From: Brienomyrus brachyistius
Lineage: Eukaryota > Chordata > Actinopteri > Osteoglossiformes > Mormyridae
Assembly (NCBI RefSeq): GCF_023856365.1
Contig: NC_064552.1
Coordinates: forward strand, 3,871,200-3,935,199
Reading direction: 5' to 3'
Length of the DNA: 64,000 nt
The number at the start of each line of letters is the position of its first letter. Within the stretch, counting starts at the first letter, position 1. The notes under the pieces were generated by a model. That model searched no databases. It saw nothing but the letters and a program-made list of their open reading frames with translations, and was not told the origin of the DNA. Both the position numbers and the translations under genes were made by a program. This document shows positions 26,346-37,261 of the stretch, piece after piece.

Positions 26346-28129
26346 GGGCCTTGCAGGCCAGAGCTACACCCAGCGCTGTGTGTCTGAGGTTTATATACAC
26401 AAGGTGCCACAATGTCTCCGCCGACAGGGGCTTACTGGCATTCCCCCCCCCCCCCAAACACAAACGTAAGACATCCGATCCAGTGTCGGGTCTCGCGGGA
26501 AAGTGTGCCTCTAATTCAGAGCATAAACAAACCCAGTGAACAGAATTAACGACAGACCATCAAAATGGCTGGAGAAGGAAGGCAGTGGCCGCTAAGGCTG
26601 GTCGCAAACACCTCGTCAGCATTTACGGGGTTCAGCTCGCCTCCTCTCCTTATGTGAGGCCACACGCAATCCGTGTAGCTTTTACTGCCGCAGAATTCAT
26701 CAAATCAGCAGTGTGGACTCCATCTGAGCCCTGGGGATCTCACTCATAGTCCAAGTTCAGCCTCTCCTACCAGAGAACGAGCGACGTCATCTCACGACGC
26801 ATCTGCGTCAGACGCGGAAACAAAGGAACGAGGGCTGGGTGCCCTCAAGGGTAACGGGGACGCGACCCAATTGATTCTTATCTAGCCCCCCCATCCACTC
26901 GGAAGGGTTTATTTAAAAACATGTTATATTCCTGGAGGCATGTGTGTTTGTGTGCAGGGTGAGGAGACCCTAAAAGGAAACTTCTGGACTGCTGGTGGGG
27001 GGGGGGGGGTGTCAGACCTTGGAGAGGGGCAGTGGGAGAAGGTTTGAGTCATCAAGCAGGACGCAAGAGCAACAGCGAGGTGATGAAGGTGAATTTGAGG
27101 AGACATTTCAGATAAATGTGTTGGCTGGGGCTCCTCGACCAATAGCATTACACACCGACCTACCCCCCCCCCCCCCCCCCGGCTAACAGACAATCATCAC
27201 AGGGGATTATGGGTATCGCTTTCTGCTCAGTGATGCCATTTCTAACAACCAAAATTAGTCCATACTATGTCACTATAATTTTGGAATTTATTCCAACTTA
27301 TTTCTGACATTTTTCTCTTTATGCATTTGAAAGTTGTTACTCCAGTAGTTTATTAAAATTTGTTAAACACCAAATAAGTATAAATGTATGTCTGGCTGCC
27401 TTGATCAGCACAGGCTATGGGCACATCCTGGGGGCAGCTTCACTGAGGCTCCCCTGCTTTCTATACACTGGTCCCGCTCATCCAATCCTCTCCCGACTCA
27501 GACCAGAGTTGAGATTAGAGTGATAATTTGGAGAACTACAGCAAATAAGCCAGGTGGCAAACTTCCACAACTGAAAGACTCACCCTTCCGGGAGCTGCAG
27601 GAGTCTCACCTCTTACACATCTCAGGTGTTGGAAGATCTCAAAATGCTTTAAATGTTCTATAGATCCGGAGCACTCCAGGACCACCTGGGGACCTCCAGA
27701 ATCTTCTTTCTGGTGAAATAAATCCAAGATGTCAGTCTGTTTACCTGGAGCGTGTTTAATGCTTCAGAATACGTCAAGGACCTTCAATTCAACAGTCTAT
27801 CATACGCTTCACACTGTTTTGAAATTCCCAGTTTTTTTTTAGAACGGCACTTTTGAAGAATGATCGTCAGACCTTGACATTTATGTACTATAAGAGGGAA
27901 TGTTTTAATGACAAATGCTGAAGAACTGAGCCAGCTTTGTGGGTTGGGGGAGCGCCTTGCTTCTGGAGTAGTAACCGGGGGGGGGGGTGAAGTATGTGTT
28001 CCTGTTTGGGCAGATAGCTCAGGGGAAGCTGTCTGACTGTAACAGTAATGAGTGCACATGACGAGTCAGACAATGTGGAATAAAAAGACTTAACAAGAGT
28101 TAACTACCGTCAGCCTTTCGTGGCATGAC
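26346..28129. other. Gene-free stretch
   Basis: No known protein. A G run (26997-27009) and a C run (27163-27180) flank a short segment. Confidence 0.45.
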
Positions 28130-28590
28130 TCGCACACTTAACCGTGTTGCGGGGACAACCAGGAACCCATCTGGGCCAGCATTTCTGAGCTGGGAACTAC
28201 AAACTGCAGCCTCTGTGAATCTGCACTGGGAGGCCCCCTTTGGCCCCAATGACAGCATTGTAGACTCCTGCCGTTCTTTCAACCAACTTCCAAATGAGGC
28301 CACCTGGGACGCTTCTCCAACAGTCCTGAAGGAGCTTCCACAAGTTCCGGGCTCAAATCGACTACCTTGCTCTTACTCTTTGATCCAACTCATCTCAAGC
28401 TCTATAGGGTTCAGGTCGGGGGATTGTGGGGGCCAGGTCATCAGTCACAGCGCTCCATCTGTTTCCGTTTTCGTAAGATAATACAGTACTTATATAACCT
28501 TGAGATCTGCTTAGGTTCGTTGTCTTGTTGAAAAACAAATGACTTTCAGTAGGTGTGGGCAGACGTTTGACCGGTCCTGCGCATCCTTTG
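28130..28590 (-). mobile_element. Decayed Tc1/mariner-type transposon fragment
   Basis: Words such as CAGTCCTGAAGGAGCTTCCA, GGGTTCAGGTCGGGGGATTG, GGGGGCCAGGTCATC, CTTGTTGAAAAACAAATGA and the terminal-like GTGTGGGCAGACGTTTGACC follow the order of antisense Tc1-like transposase sequence in fish. This is recognised from memory of the family. The transposase frame is destroyed and the element appears internally deleted, so it is inactive. Confidence 0.6.
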
Positions 28591-31589
28591 TGATCCTGTC
28601 CATCCTTTCACATGACCAAGCGGCACCCCCAGCGATGATCACGGAAGGTCCATCTGCCATAACGACCAATCGGATGCACTGGTGGTTAATGTCCAGAGGG
28701 GCCCACAGCTGCTCACTTAAGCCAATTTCCAGCTGTATAAACCGGTAAGTGCATAGTTATAAGACGTACGTATAAACAAACAAGCACAGCACAGCCTGCT
28801 GCAGTCCAACCAACTCACTCCACCTGGCTGTCAGCATCAAGGTGTTATTCCTGAAAAACTGGTGGCAAGTAACTGGCAGAGCACTAGAACAGGTGGACTA
28901 TCTGGAAACTGTCCAGCCCCCCCCGGGTGCAATGGTGCTGGTTTCCTCCCCAATTCAGTGAGCACTCCGGGACACCTGACACACAAAAAACATGCCAGAG
29001 GCTTTCTGTGCGGCTCACACAAGGAATGGAACAAGTCTGCCCCCTGGTGAAATTGATGGGAAATTCAACCTCTGACATGACACAGGAGAGCAGAGAACAA
29101 AGTGTTTCGTTTCTGAATACATCCTATTCTAGAGAGCTCCAGGCCATTTAGATCTCCTGACATGCTACAGCTTAAACATGTGAGTATTGGCTCATGGCTT
29201 GAAGGCAATGAGCCAATCAGGTGGGAACATCAGGGCGGGAGAGCTGCTGGACCCGGACCACTTCCGATTCCCGAGTCGCTGCGTGGATGTGCTAGAGGCC
29301 ACCTGACAGCCAGGAATGTGCTAAAGAAGCAGGTGGAGATGGGTGGAGGCGATTCTGCCAGGGGCTCCAGTGAGCTGGAGAACGTCTTGTAGGATTTCAG
29401 CAGGATGGTGGCCATGGTCAACGGCCTAAAATTTACATGGGGGAGGGATTTCATATCTGTGGAAACTGAGAGGACAGGGCCCCCGTATTCATGGATAGCT
29501 AGGGGGGGCACAGCTGCAGTAAAACACCCCCCTGTGCCCTCTTTTCACCACCCCCCGCCATATGGTCCAAAGTCCCAGTAACGCTCTGCACACCTGCATC
29601 TCCTCCTTGGCCACAGGGGCGGCGACACCCCAGAGACCGCGGGCAAGGCCGTGTTTGTCGGCGTGACTCGGGGGGAAGGAAGCTTCAGAAACACAGCTGG
29701 CCCATCAAGTCCAGCCAAAACACGTTGGATTTTGGAAGCGAAAGGGAGGCACTTTAAAGGGAAAGCTCCGGAAAACCTGGTGTCCTCGCACTCAGTTACC
29801 AGGGGACCGCTTCGGATTTTCACGTGGACAGATGAAACCCAGATGAAACGGCGAGCTCTCGAGGAGCCGTGAGGTGTGGCGGACCGGACGCTGCCCCGGC
29901 GAGGGGATACGCACCTGGGAGCTTTCTCTTCCCTGGGGGGAGCCCCAATTATTTGACCTCCAGTCTCATTCCCACCCGCCACCTGCTCTCAAACAGGTGG
30001 CAGGGCTCAGCTATGGGAGGGGCTCATCCCTAACAGAAGACAGATATATCACACGGCCATTAACCCCCAGCCCCTCTTCCGGGATTACTTCACTTGTGCC
30101 GGAGGTTGACACCAGAGTCAGTGCTGGTGTGCGAATGCGAGGGCCGAGCGGCATACAGTGACATGGGGGGGGGCGACGGATTTCCCAGAATTCCCAGAAC
30201 CACTAACACGAGCTGGTCAGGTCACAAGACCACTAAAGACAATTTGTTAAATGTTACAAATATGTAGATTAACATTTCCAGCTAACATCGTTACTATTAT
30301 CAATTCGGAAGACATTTCAAATGCAATTATCAGCAGAACGTAATTTATCGCTAAGCGAGAGACTCTGTAAGAGTCTGTGAGAAAATCCTAAGTAGCTAAA
30401 CTGTCTGCGAATTCTCCTGCTAGCAGATTTTGCTAAAGTCAGTCCTCAGCAGATTGTCTGTAAGCAGAATCCTGACACTATACACATCAGTCATGTAAGG
30501 CGGCCAAGGGGTGAGGGAAACATGATGTCCTTCATGTTCCCGATGTTGAGCAACATGGTGACGCATCCAGCCAACTCCTGCAGCCAGGGGGGGGGGGGGG
30601 GTGGGGGGGGGGGGTCAGGCCCGGTATACTGACATGAGGACACTTTAAAGAACCAACTTTTCCCAAAACAAGTTAGTGCAGCTATAGAATTTGCTGCTTC
30701 CAAATATCATAGCAGACAGCTGTCGGATCTCTGTATATGGGAGAAACCAAATTTAATGTGTTAAGAGGACGAACTTCTTGCAGCAGACTGCTATAACTTA
30801 TATGACACATCCAAGCAGGAGAGGGAGAGCGGTGAATCAGAAGAGCGTTGCTGACATCTAGTGTGGGGAAAATGCAACTGCATGAATCAGGGGTCAAAAA
30901 CATAAAATTAAATAAGGAAGCTTAAATTGCCCCCAGGTGGCAGTTAATTTGGGGCAAGACGCATTCATTTTGATAAACGGAGCCTCCTAGCTGGAGTCCA
31001 CTCACACAGCGTACTGAAACTAGATGTGAGGAAGACGGACGAGAGAAAGGCAAAGAGAACCGAGAATTTCACTCCTACGAGAAACATGGGAGCCAGAACA
31101 CCATGTGAGACACGGTGCATTCTGGGAATTTCCCCCCATCAGACAATGAAAGGCCAAAGAACGTTCCGAGTCTTTGCTCAGCCTCTGTGCACTGCAGAAG
31201 CGCAGCTGCGTGTTACAGCAACAGCTGACACAACGCGGCTGAGAAAAGGGCAACTCGCTGGCTGCAGACCCAGCAAAAGAACGTAACCTTGACCTAATTG
31301 GTCCTTGTTTTTGTGTATGTGTGCGTCTGTCTGCCTGTTACATCATGTTAGATCAATAACGGAGGAAGTGGTTGCGAGAGTCTGCACATCCAGGTCAGCA
31401 TGAACTACCCGAAATCTGTCGCACGTTGAGCGATAATCACTCAGATAAAACGCAGGACAGGGGCTTCCTAGGGAGGCACACGCGGACAAGCAGCTGATTG
31501 GATGCCCCCGAATGTAAACCAGAGCAATTCACTAGCTAATGATTCCTGCTGTTTATGTACCAAGAAACACACACACACACACAGGTTTG
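28591..31589. other. Gene-free stretch
   Basis: No recognisable exon. The poly-G pair 30587-30601 and 30603-30614 lies here. Confidence 0.45.
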
Positions 31590-31870
31590 TAAATATATCT
31601 ATATGGGAGCTCTCCATTCATTTCTATGTGTAAAATTCTAATCCCAACATGACGATCGTAACCCCTACCCAGCCCTAACCTTAATCATAAGTAAGCAAAC
31701 TAAATGCGAGACTTTTGCAGTTTTTAGGTTTTTGATTACATTCACAGATCTTTGTGGGGACTTGGAAAATGGTCCCCACAATGTGAAAATAACAGGGTTT
31801 TATCACATTGTAGGGCAGCATTTGGTCCCCACAATGTAATATAAACCTAATTCACACACACACACACAGG
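31590..31870 (+). repeat. Dispersed repeat abutting a CA microsatellite, copy 2
   Basis: It shares AATCCCAACATGACGATCGT, CTACCCAGCCCTAACCTTAA, CATAAGTAAGCAAAC and CAGATCTTTGTGGGGACTTG with 26158-26345. It is longer than copy 1 and contains GGTCCCCACAATGT twice. It is bracketed by CA tracts at about 31568 and 31853. Confidence 0.75.
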
Positions 31871-34092
31871 CCAGCTCTGCATGGACGCTGAACTCTGATA
31901 GATGCCCTGGCAGTCAAGAGCCCAATTAACACCACAAGATAGGAAAGGGCAGCTTTTTGGAGTGTGAAAGCAAAAAGTCACAGCGTGTGGTTTGCCGGCG
32001 GCCGGGCCGGCGGCCATGACTGCCAGACTGTGGAGGAGCAGCCAGACACCCTCTGCCCTCATGATGGGACAGCCTGTGGACGGAGACCCCCTGCGTCTCA
32101 ATCTGGGGTGGCTGAGAATGCGGGGGAGAGCAGGGGCATATAAAGGGGTGGGGCTACAGGGGCACTGGCCCCTGCTGAAAGCTGATTGGACCCAAGAGTG
32201 ACACACCCCCTCCATGGTCACTCAATAATTCAAAAAATATCATTGATTAATGATAAGGTTGCATAAATGATGTCCTCCGCCTTTAAAAAATCATATAAAT
32301 TGCCCCTGGGGGGGAAATATATTCAATTATGGAGAACAGAGCAAAAAGAACAGGATAAGTGACATGTGTCCTGCAGTCAGAACTTAACACAGGCCTCCAT
32401 CACCAGTACCTCCATCAGCCAGCGTGATTACAGACACTCTCTAAACATACAGAAAACACGGCAGGCATGAAGCTCACAGTACACTCGACAGGACACACCC
32501 TCGGGCCACAATGTAATGGCCAGCAGAGGGCATCATGGTTAAGGATGGGAGACCGTCACAGGAAAACCCATGCTGTCGTGAATCAGACCACAGCTATACA
32601 AACAAGTAGCCAAGAATGAAGTCCGACAGAACTAAAATATCGAAATGGGGTGGAAAATGACTAACCAGCATCTGGTGGAAACATTTTTTTGCAGTGTTAC
32701 TTAATGTTGTGAAAGCAGATGTGAGATGTGGGCAGATAACTATTAGCTTAGCGCTAACCTTTGGCCAGCGCTGGGTCGGCGAAAACAAGAAGTCAGCAAG
32801 AGTGTTGGCATAGTCGCGAGGGGGAGGTTCTCCGTGAGCCACTGCGTTCCTTCGTGGGAACTGACGTCAGAGGCGTTATTCTCTTGGCTGGGGGCCACTC
32901 GTACGGTACGTTTTAGAACAGTATGACAGTTTCTTGATCTCCAACAAAGCCTAAACTACATCATTATCCAGGCGGTCCTGACTGCTTACTGTGACACAGC
33001 AGCTGGCAGTGAGACGCTTTCCTGCTGAACTCCCGCCAGCAGAAACAGACGCGGTCGACACGCACCAAGGCAGGGCCTCCAAGCCTGGCAGCACCACCAG
33101 CCATTACACTCCATTAGAAACCAGATTCTTGTCCTCCTTGTTATTACTATTATTTGTGGGGGCGTGGGGGGCAAAACCTTACCGCACATGTGGTTAGTAA
33201 TTAATCATTTTAGGGGCCTTGCGTGGCCTCGAGAAGGAAATTAGGCTTGACGAGAATCTCTGTGTGAAGGACTTGTTTTCCAGGAAGAATGTTTGTTAAA
33301 CATGTTGCCTCTTAGGATGCAAATTTTACAAAACAGAACGAAGATTTCAATCCATTCCTTTATTTTTAAGCCACGTATCTCTGTCAGGGGTTTGGACTCA
33401 GCACCAGGTTATAGGCAGGTGGTACAACTTTAACAGGATGCCGGTCTACAGCCAGGCAATGTTATTGTTTTCAGGGAAATCTCTAAAGCAACTTATTTTT
33501 TACAGATTCAGACAACTAGAAATTTCTACATAATTCACATTAAGTCTGTTATCCTGTATACCTATGACGTTCCCTTCCAAAATGTAAACCAGTAACCGGT
33601 CAGGTTGAAGCGCATGTCCCAGCCGACACTGCCACCTGCTGCCTTGTAAAAGAATAGAGTTAGCTAATTATTTTTAATTTATCATTTTTTTTAAAGCTAG
33701 TCTCAGCCTGGAAAATCAAACTGCAACATTTTGGCGAAATCTCTGCTAGTCTTGTTTTTTTGCTACGTAAGCAAGAGATCTGTTTATTAAACATACCCCT
33801 TGAAACGAAACACTTGCGGTAAATAATTACAGTTCAGTGATTGTAGAGGGCAGATTATGCGGCTCACTTGTAAGTGGGTCATGTTAAGTAAATTATATCT
33901 TATTTAAATATTTAATATCTTCTAACTCTGGTAATTTGCTAAGCGGAGCATAAGAGATTAGACTGCCCGCCTCCAAATTTTAGAACCTGCATTTATAGTA
34001 AACATTGCTCACCCTTTGACTCTATCATTATCGTGGATTTATAAAAGGGAGGCTCGGAATTCAAAGACCGTTACTGGAACTAATTCGCAGTT
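31871..34092. other. Gene-free stretch
   Basis: No known protein on either strand. A short GC-rich palindromic patch (GCCGGCGGCCGGGCCGGCGG) lies near 31996-32015. Confidence 0.45.
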
Positions 34093-34199
34093 CTGGATTG
34101 AATGAGACCAGCTGTAGGAATGAAGGTTCACACAGGAGTATCCGACCTGATCCATCACAGTGGCTGGATTGAATGAGACCAGCTGTAGGAATGAAGGTT
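34093..34199. repeat. 35-bp direct duplication, 71-bp period
   Basis: A segment beginning CTGGATTGAATGAGACCAGC and ending GAATGAAGGTT occurs at 34093 and again at 34164 without change. The 36-bp spacer is unrelated. Confidence 0.9.
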
Positions 34200-35195
34200 G
34201 CAAGTCATGTGACCGCAACGGATAGCAAAAACCTGAAACCACCTGAAACCACTTACAACAAGCAAAACTAATTAATCGAGTGACAAATGCACATCCCCCC
34301 CACACGAGTCTTCTTAAAAATCTACCTGGAAGAAATCCACGAATTAATGACAACAGAAATGGGGCAACTGAGAGATTAAAATGATTGATTTTGAGAAAGA
34401 TTCGGTCGTTCAGGCTGGTCAAACACTCACATCATAGTGACACCTGGTGGGTAAATGACGATCAATCAAGCAATAATAGATATTAAAAACGGAGTGGCAT
34501 TCAACCCATATATGACATCATGACACAGCAGGGGGAGCAGTGCTTGGGGGTGGTACTTTGGTCAGATACCTCAGTGGTGCTTCACTGAACAGGGATTACA
34601 ACCAGCAAACTTACAATTACAAGTGCGCTACTCTAACCATTAGCCAACCACCGCGATTGCAGACAAAGGGATGGTACCCAGGAGGACAGTTTATTTTACA
34701 AAACAAAAGCACAAAGAAAATAATAATAATAATAATAATAAAAAAATCAAGCTCAGTGTTCAGGCAGAGGTTCAAACGGAGTTACCGGGGTACTATAGAT
34801 TACGCAGACTCAGGGACAAAAGCAGGAACCAGCTGGATAACACAGAACACAGTAATGTCAAGAGTTGGAATGGACTGCGGCAAGATTTTGCAAAGAATTA
34901 AAGTCTAGACAGGCTTTATATAACTTAGGGAAGCTGCCTAAATGGCTGGGCATGATGGGATGGCGATGTCTGAGGTGGAAACAGGATTCCTTATATACTC
35001 CACAAATAGCACAATAATAAACGTGTAAAGAGAGGCAACTATACAGCATGCTTACACAAAATAAAGATGCACTTTGGGCAGTTTCGCAAAGACATAATAA
35101 GGTGATGTTGCCAACAAGAAAGGAGATTTTATAGCCGTGTTCATTACGTTAATGGATATGGAACTTGGCGGACTCACGCTAGTGGATAGGATTGT

Positions 35196-35380
35196 CAGGG
35201 AGTGTATCTCAGTTGGTAAGCGGTCTGCGTTTGCATGGGTTGGAATCTCAGGCAGTGCATTTAGGGGTCGGTACTTACCGGTACGCAGCCTGGTGCCGCA
35301 TGGTTTTCCCAGAGTGCCTGGCGTGTTTCTCGCGCAGCGCCACCTCGTACAGTCTCACATACAGTGCATAAGAAGGTGAA
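35196..35380 (+). mobile_element. tRNA-derived SINE-like fragment
   Basis: GTATCTCAGTTGGTAAGCGG resembles a pol III A box, and GGGTTGGAATCTC about 30 bp on resembles a B box. The body does not fold as a complete tRNA, so a SINE head is more likely than a tRNA gene. Confidence 0.4.
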
Positions 35381-35724
35381 GTACTGGCATCTGTGTTTCC
35401 TCATTTCAAGCACTGCTCATAACCGGAAGACTACTCATGTCACCAATGGGAACCAAATGTACAGCTGGAGTGTGTGACGGTCAGGTATTGTTACTGGCTA
35501 TCACTGTGGCAAGTAGATGTCAGAATTTCTGACTTTCTACTTAACTTAGCAAATTAGCTAAACGCTGCGAAAGAGGTTAATATAGGCGTTCTGATGCTGA
35601 AGTCATTTGTCTTTGGTCTCTACGTTCCAGACTGTAGGCGATCTGATTATAACTCTGTTACATCCATATATTGAAAGCAAAATTAGCTCAGACGATTAAC
35701 GTTAACCAAACTGAATTATTTATG

Positions 35725-35775
35725 TAAACATCCATCCATCTTCTCACCGCTTATCCTGATCAGGGGCCTGTATTA
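35725..35775 (+). repeat. Edge of the CCATCC/GCTTATCC dispersed repeat
   Basis: ACATCCATCCATCTTCTCAC then CGCTTATCCTGATCAGGGGC matches the start of the copies at 60685 and 63675. Confidence 0.6.
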
Positions 35776-36204
35776 CCAAATCGGATTTCGTCCTTAGCCG
35801 AATAGCTTGACATATTTTAAATAATCTGGGCCAAATGTATGCTTAAATGAACGAAAGTAATGTCCATGTCAACCTTGGGTATGTTAAATACGAGACATTT
35901 GGCTAAGCAAGAAATCCCGCTTCACTCTCCAGAGCCGCCTGTTCCGTGCATCATAGGGCACAAGGTTGGGGTACAGCTCGGATGGGATGGTATCTGAACA
36001 TCTTTTCATATAAGGTTTTGTTCAGTAATTGCGTATCCTGGGACGGGATGCATACGATACAGCCTATAATCATTACCAGAAAACAGGCGTAAAGATTTTA
36101 CCATTTGAACCTAAACCTTACAATATATTTTCCATTTTACTTACGTTGAATTTGATATCTAGTTGCTTATTACAAGAATCGTGGGTTTATTTAGATGTAA
36201 CTTA

Positions 36205-36445
36205 TGGAGCAGTATGGTAAATGGTAAACGGACTGCATTTATATAGCGCTTTTCTACTCCTACAAGTACTCAAAGCGCCTTACATTTCATGCCTCACATT
36301 CACCCTTCACAACACCGGTGGCGGAGGCTGCCATGCAAGGTGCCAACCTGCTCACCGGGAGCAATTCGGGGTTCAGTGTCTTGCTCAAGGACACTTTGAT
36401 GGGGTCAGGAGGAACCAGGGCTGTATGACTCAGCTCCAGGTCTCT
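36205..36445 (+). repeat. Dispersed teleost repeat of the TAGCGCTTTT...CAAGGACACTT family
   Basis: The order ATGGTAAATGG, CATTTATATAGCGCTTTTCT, CAAAGCGCCTTACA, CACATTCACCCTTCAC, GGAGGCTGCCATGCAAGGTG, GGGTTCAGTGTCTTGCTCAA, GGACACTTTGATGGGG is the standard layout of an abundant fish repeat. This copy is about 240 bp and well preserved. The frame at 36221-36457 is repeat-derived. Confidence 0.8.
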
Positions 36446-36479
36446 TTATCGGCGTGAACAACACACCAGCGACACTGTT

Positions 36480-37261
36480 TGTGTCGGTCAACCAGTAGCA
36501 GAGTCCGGCCGCGTTATAACACACGTGGACGGGCGTCGGAGCCCACATAAATGGGGCGGGGTCACGCCGCCGGCGTTTTGCGACAGTGCTGCGGTTTCCT
36601 TAGTGACGTGGCGTCGTATTTCGTCACAGGCAGGTCGCTGACTACGGCGTCGGCTGTGCTGAAAACGGGGCGGCGTGCGGTAGCGATAACGGCGACATGA
36701 GTGACTGCGCATCGCGTTTTCCTCAGACCAAACCGAGCAGCAGCGTGGAGCCTCGGCCAGCTTGTCTAAGGTACAGCTAATACCCTACTAACAGCGTGGG
36801 TGCGACGTTTACCTACCTTGACTGGCTAACCGGCTAATAGCTAGCTTTATATATGTGGGCAAACTAGGTACTTTATTTCTTGGGGACCATATAAATACAC
36901 ATTTAGGTGATCAGACAGTACAGAATTAATTTAACGTTAGAAAGCTGTCTGGTGATGTGGGAAATAATAATAGTTAATCAGTTTATTAGTACATTTAAGC
37001 TCAACTAACGGTTTTGTTGCGAAAGCGGAAGCCACTTTCAGTCGAAGTTTTGCGGTTTTATGGAAGCTCGCCGTCCTAAAAGGAGCAGTTGTTATTGAGT
37101 TAGTTATCTTTCTGCCTGTTGTCGTTATCGCCGAGTGGACATTGAGGTAAATATGTATCGGCTAATCTGACTAATCTTGTCTTACCTCTTGCGCGGCGCT
37201 CGAAGACCGCAGGGTCCCGGTGTCACGTGACCATGAGAAGGTGACAGCCGCTGCCGGACCC
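36480..37261 (+). promoter_or_regulatory. entpd7: CpG-rich 5' region of entpd7 with candidate first exon and CLEAR-type E-box
   Basis: GC and CpG content rises sharply from about 36500 to 36770. A donor-like CTAAG|GTACAG at 36770/36771 could close a non-coding first exon, and an acceptor-like GACCGCAG ends at 37211. The palindrome GTCACGTGAC at 37222-37231, about 30 bp before the ATG, matches the CLEAR/TFEB-type E-box. TGACG and CGTCA half-sites lie near 36605-36630. Exon use is inferred from motifs alone. Confidence 0.5.

Larger units (their letters stand above)
21135..30614. repeat. Cluster of long poly-C and poly-G mononucleotide runs
   Basis: Runs of C occur at 21135-21150, 22339-22354, 23681-23697, 24709-24725 and 27163-27180. 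Runs of G occur at 26997-27009, 30587-30601 and 30603-30614. Each is 12-18 nt and perfect as given. Further examples outside the cluster are at 16283, 44113 and 44429. Lengths in such tracts are error-prone in assemblies. Confidence 0.85.

Noticed and set aside
25805..26463. Long frames on both strands rich in His/Thr or Cys/Val.
   Set aside because: They are translations of the CA/GT microsatellite.
28125..28481. A 118-codon plus-strand frame.
   Set aside because: It lies antisense on a decayed Tc1-like element and has no domain.
35196..35260. Possible tRNA gene with A- and B-box-like words.
   Set aside because: No cloverleaf or acceptor stem can be completed; a SINE head is more likely. 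The same applies to 61436-61510.
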